Source: a virus
Strand: one strand, 5' to 3'
DNA length: 20,261 bases
Virus record (IMG/VR): IMGVR_UViG_3300020442_002628
Coordinates: 1 to 20,261 of that record
Part shown: piece by piece, positions 4,745-11,985 of the stretch
Numbering within the stretch: the first letter of the stretch is position 1
How the letters are laid out: each line of letters starts with the position of its first letter
Notes under the pieces: model-generated
Told to the model about the DNA's origin: nothing
Seen by the model: the letters and a program-made list of their open reading frames with translations, nothing else
Database searches by the model: none
Program-made: the position numbers and the translations under genes

Positions 4745-5050
4745 TTATTCTTCTTGGGGGTTTTTCTTGGCTTTACGCCATCCTTGGGAGTAAAGGAATC
4801 TAGTCACAGTGTTACCAAACTTAGTAACGTTTTCTTCTGATGCTTCCCAAAAAAATGCGTGAGCAAACTCATGAATCATGGTGTTCATAAGCTGTCTCTC
4901 CGTTTGGTTCGGATTAACTAAGATTTTCGGGTCATCTTCTGATGGGTCAAAGCAGAGCCCCACAGCATTGTAGGCTTTAGGCGGTTTCTTCAAAATCACC
5001 TCGTATCTTACTTTTCCATCATAAGTTCTGAATACAAAAGGCTTTTTCAT
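4745..5050 (-). CDS. Small HExxH putative metallopeptidase
   Basis: The 101-residue product has MIHEFAHAFFWEASEENV, giving a zincin-type HExxH (His60, Glu61, His64) with acidic residues Glu69, Glu72 and Glu73 available as a third zinc ligand. The segment before it (ILVNPNQTERQLMNTMIHE) is typical of compact SprT-like or related zinc peptidases in which a strand precedes the active-site helix. A C-terminal basic tail (WRKAKKNPQEE) follows. Small phage proteins of this kind have no settled substrate. TAGG about nine bases before the ATG may be the ribosome-binding site. The gene diverges from the operon at 5109 and converges on PhoH. The zinc-peptidase fold is likely; catalytic activity is unproven. 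Confidence 0.7.
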   Translation of the reverse strand: MKKPFVFRTYDGKVRYEVILKKPPKAYNAVGLCFDPSEDDPKILVNPNQTERQLMNTMIHEFAHAFFWEASEENVTKFGNTVTRFLYSQGWRKAKKNPQEE

Positions 5051-5097
5051 GGTGTATACCTAATTACATTAAAAATAGAAAAGTTTGTTAAAAAAAA

Positions 5098-5103
5098 TAT
5101 AAT
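5098..5103 (+). promoter_or_regulatory. Consensus -10 box five bases before an ATG
   Basis: A perfect TATAAT hexamer lies within an A/T tract, five bases before the ATG of the zinc-ribbon gene. No clear -35 hexamer is seen 17 bases upstream (ATAGAA). In this AT-rich context a chance match is possible. If used, transcription would begin at about the start codon and drive the whole sigma-terminase operon. Confidence 0.45.
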
Positions 5104-5108
5104 TTATT

Positions 5109-5504
5109 ATGAACATTTATTGTAAGTCTTGCGGGTCGCCTAACGCTTATGGCTCAAAAAAGCCTAAATTTTGCAGTAGTTGTGGCTCTCCTCTTGATTC
5201 TACGGCTAAAGCTAAAGTTCAGCCCGTAAAGCGTTCTGCACCGAAAAATCAGGTCATTGCTCAAGAATCTTACGAAGATGAAGAAATTCATGAAGATTCC
5301 ACTCAAATTCCAAATATTTCCCGTTTAGAAGCTGATATAGACTCAGGTAGAATGCAGGGAGTGAAAATTGGTGAAATCGCTGGTACGGCCACTGAAAATG
5401 ACGACGCATACATTAGACCTCAAGATGATAAAGTGAGCCCAGAAGAAGCCCTGAAGCAATTACAGCGCGAAGGCGGAAGCATCAGGCAAAAGGGAAGCTC
5501 TTAA
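5109..5504 (+). CDS. Zinc-ribbon protein with acidic linker
   Basis: The first 27 residues (YCKSCGSP ... FCSSCGSPLD) form two CxxC knuckles, a classic zinc ribbon. A basic linker (KAKVQPVKRSAPK) and a long, acidic, probably disordered middle (SYEDEEIHEDSTQ) follow. A conserved-looking segment (ISRLEADIDSGRMQGVKIG) and a predicted helix (SPEEALKQLQREGGS) end the 131-residue protein. Zinc ribbons of this type are found in transcription and translation factors. Its stop overlaps the sigma-factor start (TAATG), so the two are translationally coupled and a shared task in transcription is plausible. A T4 gp33-like co-activator role is speculation, since no sequence similarity to gp33 is visible. 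Confidence 0.7.
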   Translation: MNIYCKSCGSPNAYGSKKPKFCSSCGSPLDSTAKAKVQPVKRSAPKNQVIAQESYEDEEIHEDSTQIPNISRLEADIDSGRMQGVKIGEIAGTATENDDAYIRPQDDKVSPEEALKQLQREGGSIRQKGSS

Positions 5505-6193
5505 TGCCAAGAAAGCCTAAAAGGCCAAAGTTTGAAGAATGCATCGAGATAATCGACCAAGAGATTAAAAAGCGAAGGAACAAATGGAACCTAACCGCTT
5601 TAGCTTGGATGGATTTTGATGATGTCTCTCAGATTCTGAGGTTTCACATATTTAAGAAATGGGACATGTATGATCCGTCTCAGCCTCTCACACCCTGGGT
5701 AAACAGAATCATCTCCAACCAGATCAAAAACCTTATAAGGAATAACTATGGTAATTTTACTAGGCCATGCCTAAAGTGTGCTGCCGCAGAGGGTTTTGGT
5801 GGGTGCAGTATTTACGGAGACCAAGACAACAAATGCCCTTTGTTCGCTAAATGGGAAAAGACTAAAAAAAGAGCCCATGACGCCAAACTACCTTTGGCTT
5901 TGGAAAATCACACAAAAGAGGTATCTTCTATGGGTGGAGACTTTTTTGACGTTGAAGTAGCCGCAGACAAATTGCATAAGAAAATGAAAACGATTCTTAA
6001 AGCTAACGAGTTACAGGTTTACGAGTTACTTTATATTGAAAATTTAGAAGAAGAAGAGGTGGCCAAAAAAATGGGCTACAAAACTACAGAAAAAAATCGA
6101 CAGCCGGGTTACAAACAAATCAAGAACATCAAAAAGTCTATTCTCATAAAAGTCAAAAAAGAGATAGAGAGAAGTGGTGCGGATATTTTTTAG
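5504..6193 (+). CDS. Phage RNA polymerase sigma factor (diverged sigma70, gp55-like role)
   Basis: Residues about 31-85 (AWMDFDDVSQILRFHIFKKW, then YDPSQPLTPWVNRIISNQIK) match sigma region 2: an acidic helix, the QxxRxxIxxKxxxYD pattern and the W...RII..Q..N-IR helix that binds core polymerase and the -10 element. Region 4 is visible at about 163-220 (LKANELQVYELLYIENLEEE, AKKMGY, then a basic helix), a helix-turn-helix. Between them Cys89, Cys92, Cys101 and Cys111 form a probable zinc site. It most likely directs host RNA polymerase to late phage promoters. The start overlaps the preceding stop, with AAGGGA upstream. The identification is strong; promoter specificity is inferred. Confidence 0.85.
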   Translation: MPRKPKRPKFEECIEIIDQEIKKRRNKWNLTALAWMDFDDVSQILRFHIFKKWDMYDPSQPLTPWVNRIISNQIKNLIRNNYGNFTRPCLKCAAAEGFGGCSIYGDQDNKCPLFAKWEKTKKRAHDAKLPLALENHTKEVSSMGGDFFDVEVAADKLHKKMKTILKANELQVYELLYIENLEEEEVAKKMGYKTTEKNRQPGYKQIKNIKKSILIKVKKEIERSGADIF

Positions 6194-6194
6194 C

Positions 6195-7292
6195 ATGTCG
6201 GAACTAACAAAAGACCAAAGGCATCAGGCGGCTTTAGACCTGTGGAGAGAAAGAGAGTCAACGGGTGAACCTGCCCCTTCATTACCTGACTTGATTAAGG
6301 CGGCTTACCCAGACAAGCCAGAGCTTGATGGCAGAAGTAAGGAAGCTAGAGAGCTTAAAGCGTACCTAGCAGAGCTACAGATTCACGCAGACGGGTCTCA
6401 CGTTTATCACCCCAAAGAAATCGAGCCGCTAACCGAAGAACATAAAGAGTTTATCACTAATAATGTTGGCACTATGAATCCTACTTACCTAGGAAGAGTA
6501 ATGCACAAAGATGAAAGTATAACACCGCTCGATGGAAGAGTACGACAAATTGTAGACTTTATCGAAACCTTACCTCAAAACATAGTTAGTCAAAACACGG
6601 AGATCGTACCAGACCCAGCTTATACCCCGCCTAAAACATTTGATAAGACACTACAGCTAGTCAACAAGTACATACATGAAAAAATAGAAAAGAAAAAAAT
6701 CACTGGCCGACAAAAGAAAGAGATCAACGCCCTAATGGGTTATATCAACACAGTGAGATTTGTTCACCAAGTAAGTACGTTTGACAATAACATGGATAGA
6801 GAGCTATTCCAGTCCAGCTTTGTTCGTTACACGAATGATAAGCCAGACTTAACACAGGAAGAAGTAGATCAGTATATAGTATTATCTACCGAGGTAGTTA
6901 TTGGTTCTAGCATTCAGGCTCGCTCTGAACGACTGCAACAACTGCTTGACAACGCAGCAGAAGACAGTGAAGGTAGGCGGTTAGCGATGGGTTTAGTTCA
7001 GGCTATTAGCGCAGCACAGACGGAGTACAACCAGTGCGTCGGACGGCAGCATAAACTACTGGGTGATCTAAAAGAAAAGAGAAGCGACAAACTAAAAAGC
7101 CAAATAAAAGAAAGTGCAAGCGTTGTTCACCTTGTGCAAATGTGGAAAGAGGAAGAATCAAGAAAGAAACTTATCGCTTTAGCAGAGCTACGTAAAAAAG
7201 GAGTCAAAAAAGAGATACAAAAGCTATCTTCTATGGATGAAGTAAAAGCTCGGATAATGGGCATAAGCGAAGATGAGGTGTTAAATGGTTAA
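6195..7292 (+). CDS. Candidate terminase small subunit or packaging-associated protein
   Basis: No catalytic motif is recognised in this largely helical, charged protein of 365 residues. An N-terminal part (LTKDQRHQAALDLWRERES, then PSLPDLIKAAY) and PLDGRVRQIVDFIETLP could be helix-turn-helix DNA-binding regions. The C-terminal half is strongly helical (ERLQQLLDNAAEDSEGRR, QMWKEEESRKKLIALAELRK). Its place two genes before the large terminase fits a small terminase, but usual small subunits are shorter (about 150-200 residues), so this is positional inference. The ATG at 6195 lies one base after the sigma stop; an in-frame GTG at 6174 following GAGATAGAGAGAA is the alternative. It overlaps the next gene by eight bases. 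Confidence 0.5.
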   Translation: MSELTKDQRHQAALDLWRERESTGEPAPSLPDLIKAAYPDKPELDGRSKEARELKAYLAELQIHADGSHVYHPKEIEPLTEEHKEFITNNVGTMNPTYLGRVMHKDESITPLDGRVRQIVDFIETLPQNIVSQNTEIVPDPAYTPPKTFDKTLQLVNKYIHEKIEKKKITGRQKKEINALMGYINTVRFVHQVSTFDNNMDRELFQSSFVRYTNDKPDLTQEEVDQYIVLSTEVVIGSSIQARSERLQQLLDNAAEDSEGRRLAMGLVQAISAAQTEYNQCVGRQHKLLGDLKEKRSDKLKSQIKESASVVHLVQMWKEEESRKKLIALAELRKKGVKKEIQKLSSMDEVKARIMGISEDEVLNG

Positions 7293-8220
7293 GTGTAAAG
7301 TTTGCGGAAAAGAGTTTGATTCAGACAGGCAATTGCACGCCCACTTAAAGGCGCACAAAATGCGTGTCATTGAATATTATCAGTCACAGTACCCAAGGTA
7401 CGATAAATTTGATAATACAATTATAAAGTTCAAAAGCAAAGACCAGTATTTCGCTAGCGACTTCAATTCTAGAACTAATTTAAAAAACTGGATAAAGTCT
7501 GCTCCTAAAGAAGAGGCTAGAGAATACTGCAAGAACCTTCTTGTAGAGAGAAAAAAGAAAAAAAACCTAGAATATGCCCCGACTCAAGTAGAACTTAGAA
7601 CTTTACTAATCCCGCCCATTCAATGTTACAACGAACTGTTTGGAGATTATTATGATCTATGCACCGAGCTAGGTTTTAAAACTGACTATTTTAATTATGA
7701 CAAAATTATCACTGGCTCAGAAATCAATAACTCTAAAAAGATTTACATAGACACTAGAGAAAAAAAGCCTTTAAATTTCAAAAATGTGGAAACCGAAGTT
7801 AGAACTTTGAAGTTTGGCGACTACGCTTTTAGCGACGAAGAGGCTTCTTGCAAGTGTTATATAGAGAGGAAATCAACTAGCGATTTTATAGGGACTTTAA
7901 GCGGGGGCTACGATAGGTTTTGCAGGGAAATAGAAAGAGCACAGCAAGCTAATGCTGGATTTGTTATCCTAGTAGAAGAAACCCTTAGTAACTGTTTGGG
8001 CTTTAACTACTTGCCTCATGTTTACAAAAAAGGAACCAAAGTAACTCCAGAGTATTTGTTTCATAACGTAAGAAGACTAGGTCAAACTTACCCCTTCATC
8101 CAATTTCTGTTTGTAAAAGGCAGAGTCAAAGCGGCAGAAACTGTTCAGAAAATATTTACATCTGGATGCGCGTTTAAAAGCGTGGATTTACAATTGGCCT
8201 ACGATACTAAGAAATTGTAA
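7285..8220 (+). CDS. C2H2 zinc finger-ERCC4 domain nuclease
   Basis: Residues 4-24 form a classical C2H2 finger (Cys4, Cys7, His20, His24). The domain at about 150-260 is an ERCC4/XPF-type nuclease: IYIDTRE (Asp156), FGDY (Gly178-Asp179) and IERKSTSD (Glu194-Arg-Lys196, Asp200) reproduce the GD...ERK...D active site, followed by GYDRFCREIERA and VILVEE. The middle (about 50-145) is basic and unassigned. ERCC4 nucleases cut branched or flapped DNA. Placed eight bases inside the preceding gene and overlapping the large-terminase start by one base (TAATG), it may trim replication intermediates before packaging, the job endonuclease VII (gp49) does in T4. Function is inferred from the fold and position. 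Confidence 0.85.
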   Translation: MVKCKVCGKEFDSDRQLHAHLKAHKMRVIEYYQSQYPRYDKFDNTIIKFKSKDQYFASDFNSRTNLKNWIKSAPKEEAREYCKNLLVERKKKKNLEYAPTQVELRTLLIPPIQCYNELFGDYYDLCTELGFKTDYFNYDKIITGSEINNSKKIYIDTREKKPLNFKNVETEVRTLKFGDYAFSDEEASCKCYIERKSTSDFIGTLSGGYDRFCREIERAQQANAGFVILVEETLSNCLGFNYLPHVYKKGTKVTPEYLFHNVRRLGQTYPFIQFLFVKGRVKAAETVQKIFTSGCAFKSVDLQLAYDTKKL

Positions 8221-10043
8221 TGTGGTATTCTCCTGAAAAATACGATAAGGAATTCGAAAACCTTAACGACCAATTCTTGTCCCTGAAGGGAGAGCTTGAC
8301 GATAAAGAAGCCAAGATATCTTTAGCTAAATTTTTAAGAGCAAACTTAGGTTTTACCACCGAGCTTATCTCTGGCATCAAACTCGCAGCCTATCAAGAGG
8401 CCACCCTAAAAGGAATGATGAACCGCAACTTCTCTATGTGCGTATGGGGGCGTGGCTGCGGAAAGACTTTTATAGCTTCTGTGTTTTGTTTTCTTCAATG
8501 CATTTTTGAACCTGGCACTAAAATTTTGATTGCTGGCCCTACATTTCGTACTGCTCGATTTATATTCAATAACTTAGAAAAGCTTGTAGAGTCTAAAGGG
8601 GCTGAATTGTTGTCTCAATGTTTTGGCGCGAAGTCTAAACGGAACGATCAGTTTGAGTGGTCTATCAACGGTGGAACAATAACTGCTATCCCACTCAACG
8701 GTGAAAAGATTCGTGGTTTTCGCGCTAACGTACTGGTGCTTGACGAGTATCTTTTGTTGCCCGAAGACATCATCAAAACTGTCTTAATGCCATTCTTGGT
8801 TGCTCCCCAAAACATGAAAGAGCGTTTAGAAATTAGAGAGATGGAAACTAGGCTAATCGAGCAAGGAGCGATGAAAGAGGAAGACCGCATGGTTTTCGAG
8901 AACAACTCAAAGATGATTGCTTTATCGTCTGCTTCGTATACATTCGAAAATCTTTTTAAGACCTACAAAGAGTGGATGGAAAAAATACAAAACGAAGAAA
9001 CCTCTGACGCTAGTTATTTTATATCTCAAATGAGTTATGAAGCTCTGCCAGAGGAAATGGTTGACCCGACTATTATTGAAGAAGCCCAAACTGGGGGCGT
9101 GTCAAATTCTTCTTTCCAGCGAGAGTATTGCGCTCAATTTACGGATGGCTCGGACTCTTACTTCAGTGCAAAGAAAATGCACGAATGCACGATACCAGAC
9201 GGAGAAGAACCTACGCTTAGACTTTCAACTCAAGACGGCGCTAAATACATAATCGCAATTGATCCATCGTTTTCCAACAGTCCTAGCTCTGACTATTTTG
9301 CTATGACTGTAATGGAATTAAATGAGGAGAACAAAACTTCCACATTAGTTCATAGCTACGCGGTGGCTGGCGGCGACCTAAAAGACCATATAGCCTACAT
9401 GCACTACCTAACCGAAAGCTTTGATGTGGCTATGGTTATCATTGACAACGCGGGGTATCAATTCCTTGATAGTTGTAATGAGAATGAAAAATTCAAAAGA
9501 AAGCCTCTTAAGTTCATAGACTTTAACAGCGACACAGAAGGAGCCGACTACGAGAAAATGCTCCGTCAAGCAAAAAGACAATACAACAAAGAAATGGGCT
9601 TTATATGCTTTAAGCAGGTTTTTACTACAAATTTCATAAGAAACGCAAACGAATACCTACAGGCTTGCATTGATCACAAGAGGGTGTGGTTTGGCTCTAG
9701 AATCGTTCCTAACCCTGACGCTTTCATGAGGGAGTCCAATAAAAGACTCGCCCTGACTTACCCAAAGGGAGAGGGTATATTGGATTTGATTGAAAATCAA
9801 GATAATCTAGTATATCAAACAAAAAAGCAATGCGCCCTTTTAGAAGTCACTTCCACAGCTAGAGGCACTCAATCTTTCGATTTACCGCAGCATTTGAAGA
9901 GAAATACTTCAGCCAACAGAGCCAGAAAGGATAATTATACAACCCTAATGCTTGGCAACTGGGCCGTTAAATGTTATTTTGATATGATGGATTTGGGAGA
10001 AATCAACGTAAATTCGACTTTTAGCCCAATGATGATACAATAA
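8220..10043 (+). CDS. terL: Terminase large subunit
   Basis: The ATPase half has Walker A WGRGCGKT (76-83), Walker B VLVLDEYL (171-178) and a coupling motif SSAS (about 236-239). The nuclease half has an RNase H-like fold with IIAIDPSFSNS (Asp348), MVIIDNAGY (Asp409) and a C-terminal RKDNYTTLML segment (about residue 570) supplying the third acidic residue. At 607 residues it has normal length and both activities look intact. The protein docks on the portal, translocates DNA into the prohead and cuts concatemers. Its start overlaps the nuclease stop by one base. A TTGTGTAA box begins one base after its stop, so the portal gene probably has its own promoter. Confidence 0.96.
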   Translation: MWYSPEKYDKEFENLNDQFLSLKGELDDKEAKISLAKFLRANLGFTTELISGIKLAAYQEATLKGMMNRNFSMCVWGRGCGKTFIASVFCFLQCIFEPGTKILIAGPTFRTARFIFNNLEKLVESKGAELLSQCFGAKSKRNDQFEWSINGGTITAIPLNGEKIRGFRANVLVLDEYLLLPEDIIKTVLMPFLVAPQNMKERLEIREMETRLIEQGAMKEEDRMVFENNSKMIALSSASYTFENLFKTYKEWMEKIQNEETSDASYFISQMSYEALPEEMVDPTIIEEAQTGGVSNSSFQREYCAQFTDGSDSYFSAKKMHECTIPDGEEPTLRLSTQDGAKYIIAIDPSFSNSPSSDYFAMTVMELNEENKTSTLVHSYAVAGGDLKDHIAYMHYLTESFDVAMVIIDNAGYQFLDSCNENEKFKRKPLKFIDFNSDTEGADYEKMLRQAKRQYNKEMGFICFKQVFTTNFIRNANEYLQACIDHKRVWFGSRIVPNPDAFMRESNKRLALTYPKGEGILDLIENQDNLVYQTKKQCALLEVTSTARGTQSFDLPQHLKRNTSANRARKDNYTTLMLGNWAVKCYFDMMDLGEINVNSTFSPMMIQ

Positions 10044-10051
10044 TTGTGTAA
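10044..10051 (+). promoter_or_regulatory. TTGTGTAA box before the portal gene
   Basis: The octamer begins at the first base after the terminase stop codon and ends 12 bases before the portal ATG. The intervening ACTCAAAACAGCA-like bases contain no Shine-Dalgarno site and resemble those downstream of the PhoH box. Confidence 0.6.
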
Positions 10052-10063
10052 CTCAAAACAGCA

Positions 10064-11974
10064 ATGACAGGTAAAAGGAAAAGCACTAGGAAGGCAAAAG
10101 TTGAGGAAGAGACTAAACCGTTAATGGTTTCTGAGGCTTCTGAATCTTTGGCGTCGGCAAGCACTAGCACTACAACACCCACTCGTAGAAACCTTGCTGG
10201 CAACATCACTAGAACGGACAGATATAAGAATATCTCCGATGGTTTGATTCCTTACAAGTATACCCCAGGCGTCGGAGCGGTTAATCGCTCAAACATTGAC
10301 ATAAGAGACGCTGTAATTTTATGCCAGAAAGCCTACTACAACTTTGCCGCTTTTAGAAACGTCATCGACTTAATGACAGAGTTTTCAATTAGCAATCTTT
10401 ACTTTAAAGGCGGAACTAAAAAGTCTAGAGATTTTTTCGACGCCTTTTTCAAGAAGTTAAATATCATTGGTTTTCAGGACAAGTTCTTTAGGGAGTTTTT
10501 CAGATCAGGTAATGTTTTCGTTTATAGGTTTGATGGCAAAGTCCGCCCAGAAGACATGAGCAAGATCACGCAAATGTATGGCGCTAGTTTTGCTGCTGAC
10601 AATACTATACCTGCGAGATATATGATCCTTAATCCTGCTGATATTCAGCTTACTGGTTCTGCTGCGTTCTGGAACGGTAATTATTACAAGGTGTTTTCAG
10701 ACTACGAGTTGTCTAGGCTGCAAAACCCTCAAACAGAAGAGGATCGTGAAATTTTCGACTCGCTCGACCCAGACGCGAAGAAAATGCTAAAGTCAAACAA
10801 GCGCTCTAAAATTGTATTAATGAAGCTTGACCCAGACAAAGTAAAACCAATCTTTTACAAGAAGCAAGATTACGAGCCATTTTCTGTGCCGTTGGGCTTC
10901 CCTGTGCTGGAAGACATCAATTATAAAGCGGAGCTAAAGAAGATGGATATGGCTATAGCTCGCACTATGCAGCAAGCTATTCTTTTGGTTACTATGGGAA
11001 CTGACCCAGAGAAGGGCGGCGTGAACCAGAAGAACTTAGAGGCCATGCAGACTTTATTTCAAAACCAGTCGGTAGGTAGAGTTCTTATTGCTGACTATAC
11101 TACGAAAGCAGAATTTGTTGTTCCTAACATTGGTTCGTTACTCGACTCAAAGAAATACGAAGTTGTAGATAGAGATATTCAGCTTGGCTTAAATAACATC
11201 TTAGTCGGAGAAAGCACGTTTGCTAATCAAAACGCAAAAATCGACTTATTCATTGCAAGACTAGAGCAAGCAAGAAATACCTTCATGGAAGACTTTTTGG
11301 TTCCAGAAATAAAAAGAATTTCCAAGTCTATGGGGTTCAAGAGCTACCCTACGCCCTACTTTGACAGGATCACATTGAGAGACGATACGAACATGCTGCG
11401 TATCTACAATAGACTTATTGAGTTGGGAATCTTAACTGCTGAAGAAGGTCTTGAAGCAATCGACACAGGCAGGCTCCCTGATAAGGATATGTCTCTCAAG
11501 TCTCAGGAAGAGTTTAAGGAGCTAAGGGAACAAGGGCTATACGAGCCGCTTATTGGTGGCAAAAACCAAGCGGAAATTAAAAAAGAAGCTGGAAGACCAG
11601 AAGGTGAGCCAGCACCTACTCCAGAGCAAAACCCCGCTGGGCAAGGAGAGCAGTCCAAGGCTGTAAACTACAGCTTAACAAAGGTCACAGATAATTTAAC
11701 AAAAGCTTCAAAGCTATTCAAAACTGTAGAGGCTAGTCTTAGAAAGAAGCACAAAATTAAACGATTAACTAAACAACAAAAGCAAGTCGCAGAAGAAATT
11801 GCTTGCGTTATCATTGCAAATGAAAACCCAAAAGATTGGGAAGGAAAAGTTTCTCAGTACGTGCAGAAGCCTATTGACACTAACCCCGACAGAATAGCTG
11901 AAGTTAGAGAAGTTGCTTTTGAGCATCAAGTAGATGACTACTTAGCAAGTATTCTTCTCGCAAGCAAGGCGTAA
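10064..11974 (+). CDS. Portal protein
   Basis: The 636-residue product has the features of a portal: a disordered Ser/Thr-rich start (about 1-45), then RDAVILCQKAYYNFAAFRNV and IDLMTEFSISNLYFKGG (about 82-120), the wing-domain pattern in which residues describe current and previous active states, and a FFREFFRSGNVFVYR segment typical of the family. Further on VPLGFPVLEDINYKAELKKM and the helix-rich RTMQQAILLVTMG stem follow. The C-terminal 120 residues are basic and helical (KASKLFKTVEASLRKKHKIK). It would form the dodecameric ring that connects terminase, head and tail. Position directly after the large terminase supports this. No other function is apparent. Confidence 0.85.
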   Translation: MTGKRKSTRKAKVEEETKPLMVSEASESLASASTSTTTPTRRNLAGNITRTDRYKNISDGLIPYKYTPGVGAVNRSNIDIRDAVILCQKAYYNFAAFRNVIDLMTEFSISNLYFKGGTKKSRDFFDAFFKKLNIIGFQDKFFREFFRSGNVFVYRFDGKVRPEDMSKITQMYGASFAADNTIPARYMILNPADIQLTGSAAFWNGNYYKVFSDYELSRLQNPQTEEDREIFDSLDPDAKKMLKSNKRSKIVLMKLDPDKVKPIFYKKQDYEPFSVPLGFPVLEDINYKAELKKMDMAIARTMQQAILLVTMGTDPEKGGVNQKNLEAMQTLFQNQSVGRVLIADYTTKAEFVVPNIGSLLDSKKYEVVDRDIQLGLNNILVGESTFANQNAKIDLFIARLEQARNTFMEDFLVPEIKRISKSMGFKSYPTPYFDRITLRDDTNMLRIYNRLIELGILTAEEGLEAIDTGRLPDKDMSLKSQEEFKELREQGLYEPLIGGKNQAEIKKEAGRPEGEPAPTPEQNPAGQGEQSKAVNYSLTKVTDNLTKASKLFKTVEASLRKKHKIKRLTKQQKQVAEEIACVIIANENPKDWEGKVSQYVQKPIDTNPDRIAEVREVAFEHQVDDYLASILLASKA

Positions 11975-11985
11975 GGTCGTGGTAA

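Noticed and set aside
6174-6194. GTG start for the candidate small terminase
   Set aside because: It is possible, since GAGAG lies before it, but it would add only MVRIFFS and overlap the sigma gene by 20 bases. The ATG at 6195 is preferred; not settled.
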